Positions 43,050 through 51,644 of a stretch of 64,000 nt of DNA are shown piece by piece. Position 1 is the first letter of the stretch. Each line of letters begins with the position of its first letter. The stretch is taken from contig CAMYAK010000002.1 in assembly GCA_947253765.1 (NCBI GenBank), positions 147,598-211,597 of the forward strand. The letters are read 5' to 3'. This DNA is from an uncultured Tissierellia bacterium (lineage in GTDB: Bacteria > Bacillota > Clostridia > Tissierellales > Peptoniphilaceae). The translations under genes and the position numbers were made by a program. Under the pieces are notes generated by a model. It did not search any database and was not told the DNA's origin. It worked only from the letters and a program-made list of their open reading frames with translations.

Positions 43050-44564
43050 CTATAGCTCTCTTAAGGTTAAGGCCGCTTTTTTTAATTGCATAGCTTCTGC
43101 CAGGTCCCCCTGACTTATATTCTTATCCCTATTTAACAATCGGATTGTTTCCCCAAGCGATAGTAGGGAATTGATAAACCTTGCTGATAGTGAATATTTG
43201 ACTGACAAGTCCTCCATCAATTTAGCCCCCTCATTGTCAAGTTTTGATTTAAGATATTCAGCCTGTGATTTTTTATCAGCTCCATCCTTTAGCAATGGGC
43301 TATCCCTAAACTTTAGGGCTTCATTTAGTTCATCCTTCAGTTTTTTCGTGTCAATTCCGTCATCCGGAGCATTTTCCCAATCTATTGATGAAACCCGGAT
43401 CACCATATCAAACCTGTCAAGAAGAGGCTGTGATATCCTGTTAATATATCTCAATATCTCTGAACTTGAACAATTGCAAGCCTTCAAAGGATCTCCCCTA
43501 TGTCCGCACGGACAGGGGTTCATGGCTGCCAGGAGCTGAAAATCTGCAGGCAAGATATTACTTTTATTGTTTCTGGTAAGGCTTACGGTCTTAGTATCCA
43601 TAGGCATCCTCAAGGCCTCAAGACATTGGCTTGAGAAAAAAGACAATTCATCAAGAAACAATATCCCTTTATGGGCAAAGCTTACTTCTCCCGGTCTGAC
43701 CTTCTTACCGCCTCCTATGAGAGAAGCCCTGCTGATCGAGTAGTGGGGCATTCTGAAGGGGATCTTCTTTGAAAATATATTCTTGTCTTTTGAATAATAG
43801 ATTGATCTTATTCCGGCAACCTCTATAAGGTCTTCCTGACTCAGGTCAGGCATAATCCCCCTTACTGCCCTGATCGCCATGCTCTTTCCAACGCCCGGAG
43901 GCCCTATAAGAAGCATAGAGTGTCTACCCAGGCCTCCTATAAGCATTGCTCTCTTTAGCATTGACTGTCCCTTAATCCTAATAAAATCCGGATAGTCATC
44001 ATCTTCATCATCTTTATTAAAATCAATTGAATTATAAGTAATTGCCTCTATTTTCTTAATCCCCCTCAAATCATCCAGGACTTCTTTAAGGCTTTTAACA
44101 GGGTATATCTTCACCCCCTTTATACATGAACATGCGCCTATGCTGTCATACGGTATATAAATCTTGTTAACATAATCCTTGAGTTTTAAAGCCATGCGAA
44201 TACAAGCCGGAACATATCTGACAGTTCCGTCAAGGCCAAGCTCTCCAATAAAAGCCGCATTATTGATACTGTCAATAGGAATTTTCCCCATAGCGTGGCA
44301 CAGGGCCACTGATATAGGCAGGTCCCATTGGGTCCCTTCTTTTCTCTCATCTCCCGGGTAAAGATTAACCACGATCTTACCGGCCGAAAGTTTAACACCT
44401 GAGCTCAACATAGCCGACCTTATCCTCTCCCTTGCTTCCATTATCGAAGTCCCTGCCAATCCGACTATTGTGAAATTTGTAAAGCCCTTTGAAATTTTTG
44501 CTTCAATATTCACTATTTCAGCATCCAAGCTGTCACTCCTGCAAGCCAATGTCTTTGATACCAT
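43050..44564 (-). CDS. comM: YifB family Mg-chelatase-like AAA+ protein (ComM-type)
   Basis: The 504-residue protein has an N-terminal Lon-like fold (about 1-170), a AAA+ core with Walker A GPPGVGKS (221-228) and Walker B LFLDEL, the zinc-binding MNPCPCGHRGDP segment, and a C-terminal helical lid. ComM of Gram-negatives is a branch-migration helicase in transformation; in Firmicutes the role is less clear. ATG 44564 follows AAAGGAAAG. It stands between two terminators and shows no clear promoter in the short upstream gap. Confidence 0.9.
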   Translation of the reverse strand: MVSKTLACRSDSLDAEIVNIEAKISKGFTNFTIVGLAGTSIMEARERIRSAMLSSGVKLSAGKIVVNLYPGDERKEGTQWDLPISVALCHAMGKIPIDSINNAAFIGELGLDGTVRYVPACIRMALKLKDYVNKIYIPYDSIGACSCIKGVKIYPVKSLKEVLDDLRGIKKIEAITYNSIDFNKDDEDDDYPDFIRIKGQSMLKRAMLIGGLGRHSMLLIGPPGVGKSMAIRAVRGIMPDLSQEDLIEVAGIRSIYYSKDKNIFSKKIPFRMPHYSISRASLIGGGKKVRPGEVSFAHKGILFLDELSFFSSQCLEALRMPMDTKTVSLTRNNKSNILPADFQLLAAMNPCPCGHRGDPLKACNCSSSEILRYINRISQPLLDRFDMVIRVSSIDWENAPDDGIDTKKLKDELNEALKFRDSPLLKDGADKKSQAEYLKSKLDNEGAKLMEDLSVKYSLSARFINSLLSLGETIRLLNRDKNISQGDLAEAMQLKKAALTLREL

Positions 44565-44606
44565 TTTCTTTCCTTTCTTTGTTTTTTTAATTTTTAAATT
44601 TCCAAT

Positions 44607-44634
44607 AAAAAAAGCCGGCCTAGCCGACTTTTTT
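44607..44634 (-). terminator. Terminator after the rluD-type gene
   Basis: On the minus strand an A-run, GTCGGC, loop TAG, GCCGGC and seven Ts form a compact hairpin 18 bases after the stop at 44652. The plus strand also has T-run TTTTTT, but no plus-strand gene ends here. Confidence 0.88.
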
Positions 44635-44651
44635 GAATAGATATTATATTT

Positions 44652-45578
44652 CTATAGGTCGAATTTAAGACCCAGCTTATCACAGGCCCTAATGAACTCG
44701 TGATCCGGACTCGCCTTAAACTCCATATATTTCTTTTTCCATGGGTGTAAAAATCCTATTTTATATGAATGTAGAAGCTGGTGTTCTGTGGCCAGCCTCT
44801 GCTTTTTATATCCATATAAAGTGTCCCCTATAACAGGGTGGCCCATATACTTAGCATGAACCCTGATCTGATGTGTCCTTCCGGTCACTATTTCCGCCTT
44901 AACAAGGCTGGCTTTTTCGTTTTTATCCAGGGTTGTGAAGTAGGATAGGGCATTTTTTCCATCTTCTCTGACAATCCTTTTTTGAGGATCGGAATCCATC
45001 CTCCCGATTGGAACATTTACTTCTAAGTCATTGCAGTCCCAACTTCCCTCTACAAGTGCAAGGTATTCCTTTTTTACCTCCCTATCCTTGAAAGCCCCGG
45101 CCAGAGCAATATGGGTTTTATCATTTTTGCATAGGGTCAAAAGCCCGGAAGTCTGTGCATCCAATCTATGAACTATTCCCGGTCTCTCTTCCCCGTTTAT
45201 TGTGCTCCAATTCTTAGAATATGACAGCATGGCGTTGACCAAGGTGTTTGACCTTATTTTTTCCGTAGGATGGACAAGCATATTGGCAGGTTTGTTAACA
45301 ACAACGATGTCATCATCCTCATATATGACGTCCAAATTTATAGGCTCCGGCAAAATAGGTTTTATTGAAAAAGCCTCCCTGTCAACATATATAAGGTCGT
45401 TTAATTCAAGGCGTTTTGAAGGCTTACAGACAAGGTTATTTAATAAGATCTGACCATCTTTAATAGCCTTACTGATTTTAGATCTTGAAAGCCCGTCCAA
45501 TTCAGAAGCTAAAAAGGTATCCAATCTTTCGCCGACATCTTCCTCATCAAAAACTCTGATTTCCAATATCTTATCCAT
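44652..45578 (-). CDS. RluA/RluD family pseudouridine synthase
   Basis: The 308-residue enzyme has an N-terminal S4 domain (ERLDTFLASEL to about residue 70) and the RluA catalytic motif VHRLDAQTSG with its nucleophilic Asp, then the GRTHQIRVH block. It probably modifies 23S rRNA (RluD-like); rsuA/rluC/rluD subgrouping cannot be proved here. ATG 45578 follows GGGAGG; the in-frame ATG at 45590 has that site inside it. It overlaps ung by 8 bases. lspA-rluD pairing is common in Firmicutes, with ung inserted between them here. Confidence 0.92.
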   Translation of the reverse strand: MDKILEIRVFDEEDVGERLDTFLASELDGLSRSKISKAIKDGQILLNNLVCKPSKRLELNDLIYVDREAFSIKPILPEPINLDVIYEDDDIVVVNKPANMLVHPTEKIRSNTLVNAMLSYSKNWSTINGEERPGIVHRLDAQTSGLLTLCKNDKTHIALAGAFKDREVKKEYLALVEGSWDCNDLEVNVPIGRMDSDPQKRIVREDGKNALSYFTTLDKNEKASLVKAEIVTGRTHQIRVHAKYMGHPVIGDTLYGYKKQRLATEHQLLHSYKIGFLHPWKKKYMEFKASPDHEFIRACDKLGLKFDL

Positions 45579-46266
45579 GTAACCTCCCATAGGCCTCGGG
45601 TACCTTCCAATCTATGGGTTCCTGTCCCGTCTCCTCTAAGAATTTATTAATTTTAGAGAAGGGCCTTGAGCCAAAAAAACCCCTGTATGCAGATAAGGGA
45701 GAGGGATGAACCGATTTTAGGATCAAAGATTTAGGATTTACCACATACTTGGCCTTGGATTCTGCAAACTTACCCCATAAAAGGAAGACCAGCGGCTTTT
45801 CCCTCTTTCCCAGAAGCTCAACTACCCTATCGGTCAGGATTTGCCAGCCTATAGCCCTGTGTGAATTTGCCTGATGGGCCCTAACAGTCAGCGTTGAATT
45901 TAAAAGTAGGACCCCCTGTTGGGCCCAATATGACAGGTCCCCATTATCGGGCATTTTTATCTTCAGGTCATACTCAATTTCTTTATAAATATTGACTAGA
46001 GACGGAGGTAGGGGCGCCCCTCTTTGTACAGAAAAAGACAGGCCGTTTGCCTGCTTAGGCCCATGATAAGGATCCTGACCTATTATCAAAACCTTGCAAT
46101 CATCATAAGACACATATTTCAAGGCATCAAAAATATGGTCAGACGGCGGATAAATAGTGTGGTGTCTGTATTCATCAATCAGTAGTTTTCTAAGTTCCCT
46201 GTAATATGGCATGGTCCACTGGTCGCTTAGGAGGGTATCCCAATCATTGCCTATCTTTACCGTCAT
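45571..46266 (-). CDS. ung: Uracil-DNA glycosylase (family 1)
   Basis: Removes uracil from DNA. The 231-residue protein has the catalytic GQDPYHG with D65 and the HPSPLSAYRGFFG loop with the second catalytic His. It is full length. ATG 46266 follows GGAGG at eight bases; an in-frame GTG at 46299 lies well inside lspA without a site. It overlaps lspA by 23 bases and the pseudouridine synthase gene by 8, so three genes form one unit. Confidence 0.97.
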   Translation of the reverse strand: MTVKIGNDWDTLLSDQWTMPYYRELRKLLIDEYRHHTIYPPSDHIFDALKYVSYDDCKVLIIGQDPYHGPKQANGLSFSVQRGAPLPPSLVNIYKEIEYDLKIKMPDNGDLSYWAQQGVLLLNSTLTVRAHQANSHRAIGWQILTDRVVELLGKREKPLVFLLWGKFAESKAKYVVNPKSLILKSVHPSPLSAYRGFFGSRPFSKINKFLEETGQEPIDWKVPEAYGRLHG

Positions 46267-46735
46267 GGTCAACGCCTCCTTCCACAGCTTTTTTATCACT
46301 TATAATAAAGTAAATCAAAAGTAAAAAGGTCCCGCAAGTTACAAATATATCAGCAACATTGAAAATCGGAAATGGGTGTCCGAATATATATACAGAGATA
46401 AAGTCAACTACATAGGATTGTATAAACCTGTCAATTATATTTCCCAAGGCTCCACCACTTATAAAAGCAAGCCCTATTGTAAAAGGAAGGCTCCTATTCT
46501 GCGACTTCTTGTAATAGTAAAAAATCCCGATCACTATAGCTACGGATATAAAAGGCAAGATCGGATTTAAGGCTGACAGCATGCCGAACGCCACCCCCTT
46601 ATTTTCAAGATAAGAAAGGTGAAAGACCCCGTCGATTATCCTTATATCCGGTCCGACTTTAAGGGTCGAAACCGCCCACATCTTGCTTAACCTGTCCAAT
46701 ACAGCTATTAACGCGGTTAAAAAGTAAAATGTCAT
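46244..46735 (-). CDS. lspA: Lipoprotein signal peptidase (SPase II)
   Basis: Membrane aspartyl protease that cleaves prolipoprotein signal peptides. The 163-residue version has four hydrophobic helices, with the catalytic aspartates D111 (VVDF) and D129 (FNVAD) and the GGALGNIIDR motif. ATG 46735 gives the normal family length and has GGTGG three bases upstream; the longer ATG at 46783 has no visible site but cannot be ruled out. In relatives lspA follows divIVA or ileS; here it follows sepF directly. Confidence 0.93.
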   Translation of the reverse strand: MTFYFLTALIAVLDRLSKMWAVSTLKVGPDIRIIDGVFHLSYLENKGVAFGMLSALNPILPFISVAIVIGIFYYYKKSQNRSLPFTIGLAFISGGALGNIIDRFIQSYVVDFISVYIFGHPFPIFNVADIFVTCGTFLLLIYFIISDKKAVEGGVDHDGKDRQ

Positions 46736-46834
46736 AATCCACCAATTCCAGTATAAGTTAAGTTCCCATAAGATTGGTCCCATAAAACAATGAGCCTATC
46801 TCATATTGTATTTTTGATATAAATGGGCATAAGA

Positions 46835-46859
46835 AAATCCGCCTTTAAGCGGCGGATTT
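46835..46859 (-). terminator. Terminator after sepF
   Basis: AAATCCGCC and GGCGGATTT form a 9-bp stem around a 7-base loop, followed on the minus strand by TTCTTATG. It is 14 bases after the sepF stop and separates the division/lipid operon from lspA-ung. Confidence 0.83.
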
Positions 46860-46872
46860 CCATAAATTCTGA

Positions 46873-47382
46873 TTAAAGCTGATAGAGATTGCCTGAATCC
46901 AAGCTTTCCTTGGCCTTCTTGTTATCAACCTGGATTCCCTTCGGAGTCAGTACGTAAATATCTTTTGTTACCTTCTGAATCTGACCGTCGAGGGCATAAA
47001 CACCGCCGCTTACGAAATCAAATATCTGCCTTTTCTTATCGGGTTCCAGCATCTCAAGGTTAAGGATAACTGTTTTTGATTCTGAAATCCTGTCAATTAC
47101 AGGGGCACCATCCTCGTATTCCAGAGGTTCCTGGATGCTTATCTTTGTTCTGGATGCCTGTGAAGTCATATTTACAATATTTGACGCTGCAGATGTTGAC
47201 TGGTATGAGCTCTGTGCACCGTAGCCTGTTCCATATGAACCTGAAGAGCTGTCATCCTGTACTGTATCCTGAGTCATATCGTAGTTGGGCTGATAGTCAT
47301 TTTCATAACCATCATCACCATAATCATCTTCATAATTATCGCCAACACCGATAGCACTCTTAAATTTATCAAAAATTCCCAT
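46873..47382 (-). CDS. sepF: Cell division protein SepF
   Basis: Membrane-binding ring protein that anchors FtsZ in Gram-positive bacteria. The 169-residue protein has an N-terminal amphipathic helix (MGIFDKFKSAIGV), an Asp/Tyr-rich linker (about 16-80) and the conserved core with VILNLEMLEPDKKRQIFDFVSG split over the family motif. ATG 47382 follows AAGGAGG. It lies 9 bases after yggS. The genes that usually follow sepF (ylmG, ylmH, divIVA) are absent. Confidence 0.95.
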   Translation of the reverse strand: MGIFDKFKSAIGVGDNYEDDYGDDGYENDYQPNYDMTQDTVQDDSSSGSYGTGYGAQSSYQSTSAASNIVNMTSQASRTKISIQEPLEYEDGAPVIDRISESKTVILNLEMLEPDKKRQIFDFVSGGVYALDGQIQKVTKDIYVLTPKGIQVDNKKAKESLDSGNLYQL

Positions 47383-47391
47383 ACTTCCTCC

Positions 47392-48090
47392 TTAATTTCC
47401 CTTACTATAGTCCCTTTCACCAAATATGGCCCTGCCTATCCTGACCATATTTGAACCTTCTTCCAAGGCAACTCGGAAGTCATGGGACATCCCTATCGAA
47501 AGAATTTTCATTTCTATACGATTATAACTCATTCCGCAAAGCTTTTCATACAATTTTCTGCATGACCTGAAATATGGCCTTGTATCTTCTATATCTTCAC
47601 AATCAGGTGCAACCATCATAAGGCCTGAAATCCTCACGTGATCAAGGCTTTCCGCATAGTCAAGCAGGTCCGGGAGGTCCTCTTCATAGCAACCGCCCTT
47701 CTGTTCTTCCCTAGCTAAATTTACTTGAATAAGGCCATTGAATTCCTTATTTTCTTTCTGACCAATTCTCTCCAATTCCTTTAAAAGTGATATCCTGTCA
47801 ATTGATTGGACCAGTTCAATACAGGCAGGAAGCTTTCTGACCTTATTGGTTTGGAGTTGGCCTATCATATGAATTTTGCAGCCTTGAAACATATCTTTTT
47901 TTCTTACGATCTCCTGTACCCTGTTTTCACCGACTTGCTTTAGGCCTGCTTTAACGGCCTCCCTGATCTTATCTTCATCTACAAACTTGGTGACTCCGAC
48001 AAGGCTTATATCTTCAGGTTTGTGGCCGAATTTTCCGGCCGCTTCTTCAATTTGAACCCTGATCCGATCCAGGTTCTCCTGTACAGACAT
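47392..48090 (-). CDS. YggS/YlmE family PLP homeostasis protein
   Basis: The 232-residue protein is an alanine-racemase-like TIM barrel with the PLP lysine K35 in LVGVTKF and the GENRVQE, HMIGQLQTNK and LSIGMSHDF motifs. This family controls free pyridoxal phosphate and amino acid pools rather than catalysing a known reaction. ATG 48090 follows AGAAGGG. The yggS-sepF neighbourhood is conserved in Firmicutes. Confidence 0.94.
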   Translation of the reverse strand: MSVQENLDRIRVQIEEAAGKFGHKPEDISLVGVTKFVDEDKIREAVKAGLKQVGENRVQEIVRKKDMFQGCKIHMIGQLQTNKVRKLPACIELVQSIDRISLLKELERIGQKENKEFNGLIQVNLAREEQKGGCYEEDLPDLLDYAESLDHVRISGLMMVAPDCEDIEDTRPYFRSCRKLYEKLCGMSYNRIEMKILSIGMSHDFRVALEEGSNMVRIGRAIFGERDYSKGN

Positions 48091-48102
48091 ATTTCATCCC
48101 TT

Positions 48103-49269
48103 CTAATACATTTGACCTTCTTTAACAGACTGAGGCTTAAATAACACACGGTCGTAGGAAGTCAAGTCGCCTTTTTTCTTGTCTTCCTCAGGAACTTTAA
48201 CAAGGGCGTACTTGTCTTCGACCTTTAACAAGTCGACATTAACCCTCTGAGCCTTATTCTTATAATTGAGTTTATAGCAGTAACTTTTATCGCCGTCGTT
48301 GTCCAAACAAGCCAAAGGCAGCCGAAAGGCACTTACCGATGGCCCAAATAACTTTACATCCTGGAAGCGCTTGTCCCTTACCTTGTCATAGCCGGTCCTT
48401 ATAGAAAATATAAAGAGCTTTCCCCCATCCTTATCCGACCTGATGAGGTCAATAACGCCTTCAATCTTATTTCCGTTCTCAAGCTCGACTTCATAGTTTT
48501 TTCCCTGTTTGAAATTTCCTGAGTTTTTGGGATCATCCAAGTCCATAACAAGATAGAAGTGCCTATCCTCAACAAATTTAAGACCTTTGAGCTTATTATT
48601 TTTAAAATTACCACGCTCAATATCCCCCGGCAATATGGTTAAAAGAAGTTGTGGGGATATGAGATTTTCGAAGCCGTCCAAGGACTTTATAACCCTACCG
48701 TAAGGGCCTGCAAGAATATACCCCCCTGATAGGACCTTTTGAAGGTACTTTGTCTCCCAATTTTTGGAAGGATCGTTCGGATCAATAACAGGCTTTGAAT
48801 CCCCCAACATTGGATATTGGTGGGGGTTTTCATTGGGCTTTAAAGAAAAAGAGGGCTTGAAATTACCTGTTATTTCTTTAAAGTCCTCTTCCTGATCACT
48901 TTCTTTATTCTCGGGCTTAGCTTTTTCTGTAATTTCTTCAGTATCAGAAACAGGTCTTGTTGAGTCTACTGTTTTTATGTAGTTTTCTACCCTATTTTTC
49001 ATATTTTCATCAAAGGGAATTATGGGGCTGTCGGGCCTGAACCTTTCATCTTCATTGAAATCAGCTTTACTGAAATCCAAGCCTTCAAAGGCCTTGACGG
49101 GATATTCATAAAAGACAAAAAGGCCCTTGCCTTGAGCGTTTATATTTATACTCTCTTCCGGCATAAGTGTATAGGTCTTTGGTTTTGAACAACTTTTGAA
49201 GGCAAAAAAAGAAATTAGAGCCAGAAAAAAAATAAATAAAAGATAAGTTTTCTTAAATCGAAAATTCAT
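48103..49269 (-). CDS. HlyD-like membrane fusion/adaptor protein of the sepF operon
   Basis: The 388-residue protein has one N-terminal membrane helix (about 8-27), a Glu/Lys-rich low-complexity stretch (about 95-165), and a beta-rich outer region with the GYILAGPYGRVIKSLDGFE block typical of HlyD-like adaptors in Clostridia. Such genes commonly precede yggS and sepF in that class, but their function is unknown. FKSC near the helix is not a good lipobox. ATG 49269 begins two bases before the plsY stop; an in-frame ATG at 49305 with AAGGGAA too close is the alternative. Confidence 0.7.
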   Translation of the reverse strand: MNFRFKKTYLLFIFFLALISFFAFKSCSKPKTYTLMPEESININAQGKGLFVFYEYPVKAFEGLDFSKADFNEDERFRPDSPIIPFDENMKNRVENYIKTVDSTRPVSDTEEITEKAKPENKESDQEEDFKEITGNFKPSFSLKPNENPHQYPMLGDSKPVIDPNDPSKNWETKYLQKVLSGGYILAGPYGRVIKSLDGFENLISPQLLLTILPGDIERGNFKNNKLKGLKFVEDRHFYLVMDLDDPKNSGNFKQGKNYEVELENGNKIEGVIDLIRSDKDGGKLFIFSIRTGYDKVRDKRFQDVKLFGPSVSAFRLPLACLDNDGDKSYCYKLNYKNKAQRVNVDLLKVEDKYALVKVPEEDKKKGDLTSYDRVLFKPQSVKEGQMY

Positions 49270-49270
49270 A

Positions 49271-49867
49271 TTATCTGTCTTTCTTTTCTCCGAGTTTCCG
49301 CTCATTTCCCTTGATTAACCTGTCTATATTTTCACTATGCCGCCTTAAAATTATTAATGCAGCTAAAATCATTGCGAACTTAACAACCAAAGGAAGATCT
49401 GTAAATATGAGTATCAGAATAACACCGAATACACCTGATACCATGCTGGCCAGGGAAACGTACTTGGTAAAATATACGATCAAAACAAACAGCACTACCG
49501 TTCCCAAACCGCATTTGGGGCTGAGATAGAGCAGGAGTCCTGATCCGGTTGCTACTCCCTTCCCTCCGCTAAATGATAAAAAAACAGAATAGCAGTGTCC
49601 TATCATTGAAGCAATGACTATGCCTGCTATTGACCAAGCCGGAACACCCAATTTTTGTCCTATGAACAGGGCAATATAGCCTTTGAGAAAATCAAATATA
49701 TATGTTAATAGGCCAAGTTTCCATCCCATTACCCTGAGGGCATTTGTTGCTCCCGTATTTCCTGAACCTTTTGCCCTTATATCTGTTCCGGAAATCATAC
49801 CGAATATGTATCCGAAAGGTATGGAGCCCAGTAAGTAGGCTATCAAAACCGCTAAATATCCCCTCAT
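49271..49867 (-). CDS. plsY: Acyl-phosphate:glycerol-3-phosphate acyltransferase
   Basis: Membrane enzyme that adds the first acyl chain to glycerol 3-phosphate. The 198-residue protein has about five helices and the three signature loops: GSIPFGYI, GSGNTGATNALR and FSGGKGVATG. ATG 49867 overlaps the der stop as ATGA. der-plsY adjacency is common in Firmicutes. Confidence 0.96.
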   Translation of the reverse strand: MRGYLAVLIAYLLGSIPFGYIFGMISGTDIRAKGSGNTGATNALRVMGWKLGLLTYIFDFLKGYIALFIGQKLGVPAWSIAGIVIASMIGHCYSVFLSFSGGKGVATGSGLLLYLSPKCGLGTVVLFVLIVYFTKYVSLASMVSGVFGVILILIFTDLPLVVKFAMILAALIILRRHSENIDRLIKGNERKLGEKKDR

Positions 49868-51186
49868 TCTCGCTCCTCCCTCTCTCTCACTTTCAGGATT
49901 ATAGGCACGCCGGTAAAATCAAAGTTCTTCCTTATCTGATTTTCCAAATATCTTAAATACGAGAAGTGGAAAAGCTTTTTATCGTTGCAATATATGATAA
50001 ATTTGGGTGGCCTTGCCGATACCTGTGATGCATAAAAGATCTTCAACCTGTCGCCTTTATCGGTAGGCGGCGGAGACATCATAACCGAATCCCTTATAAG
50101 CTTGTTCAGCAATGAAGTGGATACCCTATATGAATAATTATGGTCGATCTCATCTATTATGTTAAACAGCTGATCAATGTGGTATCCGTCCTTAACTGAA
50201 ATAAATACAATCGGAGCGTAAGGCATAAAGGACATCTTATTCCTGATCCTGTCAGCATATTCCTTCATGGTGTTTGTGTCTTTTTCAATTAAGTCCCATT
50301 TATTTACAACAATTATTGATGCTTTATTGTTATTGTGGGCATGGCCCGCTATCTTGGTATCCTGCTCACTTATACCTTCTTCAGCGTCTATAATAAAAAG
50401 GCATAGGTCCGCTCTCTCTACTGAAGCCAGGGTTCTCAATGTTGAATACTTCTCGACTCTGGAATCTATTGATGAGTTCTTCCTCAAACCGGCTGTATCA
50501 ATTATGATATAGTCCTTACCGTTCCTACTGTAAGGGCTGTCAATAGCATCCCTTGTAGTTCCCGGTATGTTTGTAACTATCATCCTATCCTCACCTAATA
50601 GACGGTTTACCAATGAAGACTTGCCGACATTGGGCTTACCTATAAGGCAGATTTTCAGGGCATCGTCATATGAATCCATTTCCTTATCTTGAGGAAGCCT
50701 TGACAAAATCTCGTCTAAAAGATCCCCCAATCCGAAGGATTGCTCTGCCGAGATTACAAAAAGATCCGGAAAGCCCAATTCATAAAATTCATATATGCTG
50801 TCAGGTATATAGTGGCTGTCAATCTTGTTGACAACCAGTAGACATTTCTGACCTGTAGTAAGGAGTTTTTCGCCTATCATCCGGTCAAGATTTGTTAAGC
50901 CGTCTTTACCGTCGACGACAAAGAGGATCAGGTCTGAACTTTGTACTGCCAAATCAACCTGGATCTCGATTTCCTTAGCAAAGGCATCTTCAGAACCGGG
51001 AAAAAGTCCCCCTGTATCCATCAATAAAAAATTCCTGTTAAGCCAATTAACCTCTCTATATAATCTGTCCCTGGTCACGCCGGGCGTATCTTCGGTAATT
51101 GCCACCCTGGAACCGACGAGTCGGTTGAAAAGGGTTGATTTCCCAACGTTAGGTCTTCCTATTATACTTACTACCGGAAAGCTCAT
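49864..51186 (-). CDS. der: Ribosome-associated GTPase Der (EngA)
   Basis: Double GTPase needed for 50S subunit assembly. The 440-residue protein has two G domains, with GRPNVGKST at 10-18 and GKPNVGKSS near 185, their DTGG/DTAG switch and NKID/NKWD specificity motifs, and a C-terminal KH-like domain. ATG 51186 shares its A with the rseC stop and has GGGGAGG upstream. Confidence 0.97.
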   Translation of the reverse strand: MSFPVVSIIGRPNVGKSTLFNRLVGSRVAITEDTPGVTRDRLYREVNWLNRNFLLMDTGGLFPGSEDAFAKEIEIQVDLAVQSSDLILFVVDGKDGLTNLDRMIGEKLLTTGQKCLLVVNKIDSHYIPDSIYEFYELGFPDLFVISAEQSFGLGDLLDEILSRLPQDKEMDSYDDALKICLIGKPNVGKSSLVNRLLGEDRMIVTNIPGTTRDAIDSPYSRNGKDYIIIDTAGLRKNSSIDSRVEKYSTLRTLASVERADLCLFIIDAEEGISEQDTKIAGHAHNNNKASIIVVNKWDLIEKDTNTMKEYADRIRNKMSFMPYAPIVFISVKDGYHIDQLFNIIDEIDHNYSYRVSTSLLNKLIRDSVMMSPPPTDKGDRLKIFYASQVSARPPKFIIYCNDKKLFHFSYLRYLENQIRKNFDFTGVPIILKVREREERE

Positions 51187-51611
51187 TAAAAATCCTCCCC
51201 TTCTGAACTGTAAATATCCGCCATCCTTATCAATTCACCTGACGATCCCGGATCAGTCAATCTTGATATCATAAAGAATACCAAGAGCCCGACAAACCCT
51301 CCCAATAGTGCCAAAGCCTGTCCGGCCTGCCCCATTTCCTTGGTGAAAGAGTGGGTTGTAAAGATCCCCCCTACAAAAAGAAGCAATGGCAGGACGTATA
51401 GGCGGAAGATGCTGAAATAGTAGTCTTTATCTGAAATTTCCAGCTCCACAACATCTCCCGGTTGTGCATTTAAAGAGTTCCTGAGCCACTTATCCTGGGG
51501 CTTTACATTGCAGGCCCCACAGCTTGCGCACGATCCGCAAGCTTCCGACCTATATACCAGGACATGGCTCATTTCTCCCTTATTTTCAACTACAAAGGCT
51601 CTTTTTATCAC
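51186..51611 (-). CDS. RseC/MucC family membrane protein
   Basis: The 141-residue protein has an N-terminal Cys cluster C25, C28, C31, C34 (CGSCASCGAC), a short soluble domain and two membrane helices (about 70-90 and 100-120). RseC proteins are linked to redox control, including reduction of SoxR and to Rnf electron transport, and the cysteines may hold a metal cluster. The start is GTG 51611 with AAAGGAG upstream. It lies between aspS and der. Confidence 0.85.
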   Translation of the reverse strand: MIKRAFVVENKGEMSHVLVYRSEACGSCASCGACNVKPQDKWLRNSLNAQPGDVVELEISDKDYYFSIFRLYVLPLLLFVGGIFTTHSFTKEMGQAGQALALLGGFVGLLVFFMISRLTDPGSSGELIRMADIYSSEGEDF

Positions 51612-51644
51612 AAAAGACTCCTTTCAAACTGTATCTTTCGGCAT

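Noticed and set aside
42628..43113. 161-codon plus-strand frame across the 5' end of the CWB2 gene
   Set aside because: Overlaps the signal peptide and promoter of a well-supported minus-strand gene and has no Shine-Dalgarno or recognisable domain.
47076..47354. His/Asn-rich plus-strand frame opposite sepF
   Set aside because: The low complexity simply mirrors the Asp/Tyr-rich SepF linker codons; no ribosome binding site.
48103..49305. Lipoprotein signal in the HlyD-like protein
   Set aside because: FKSC lacks the small or aliphatic residues of a lipobox; a plain membrane anchor is more likely.
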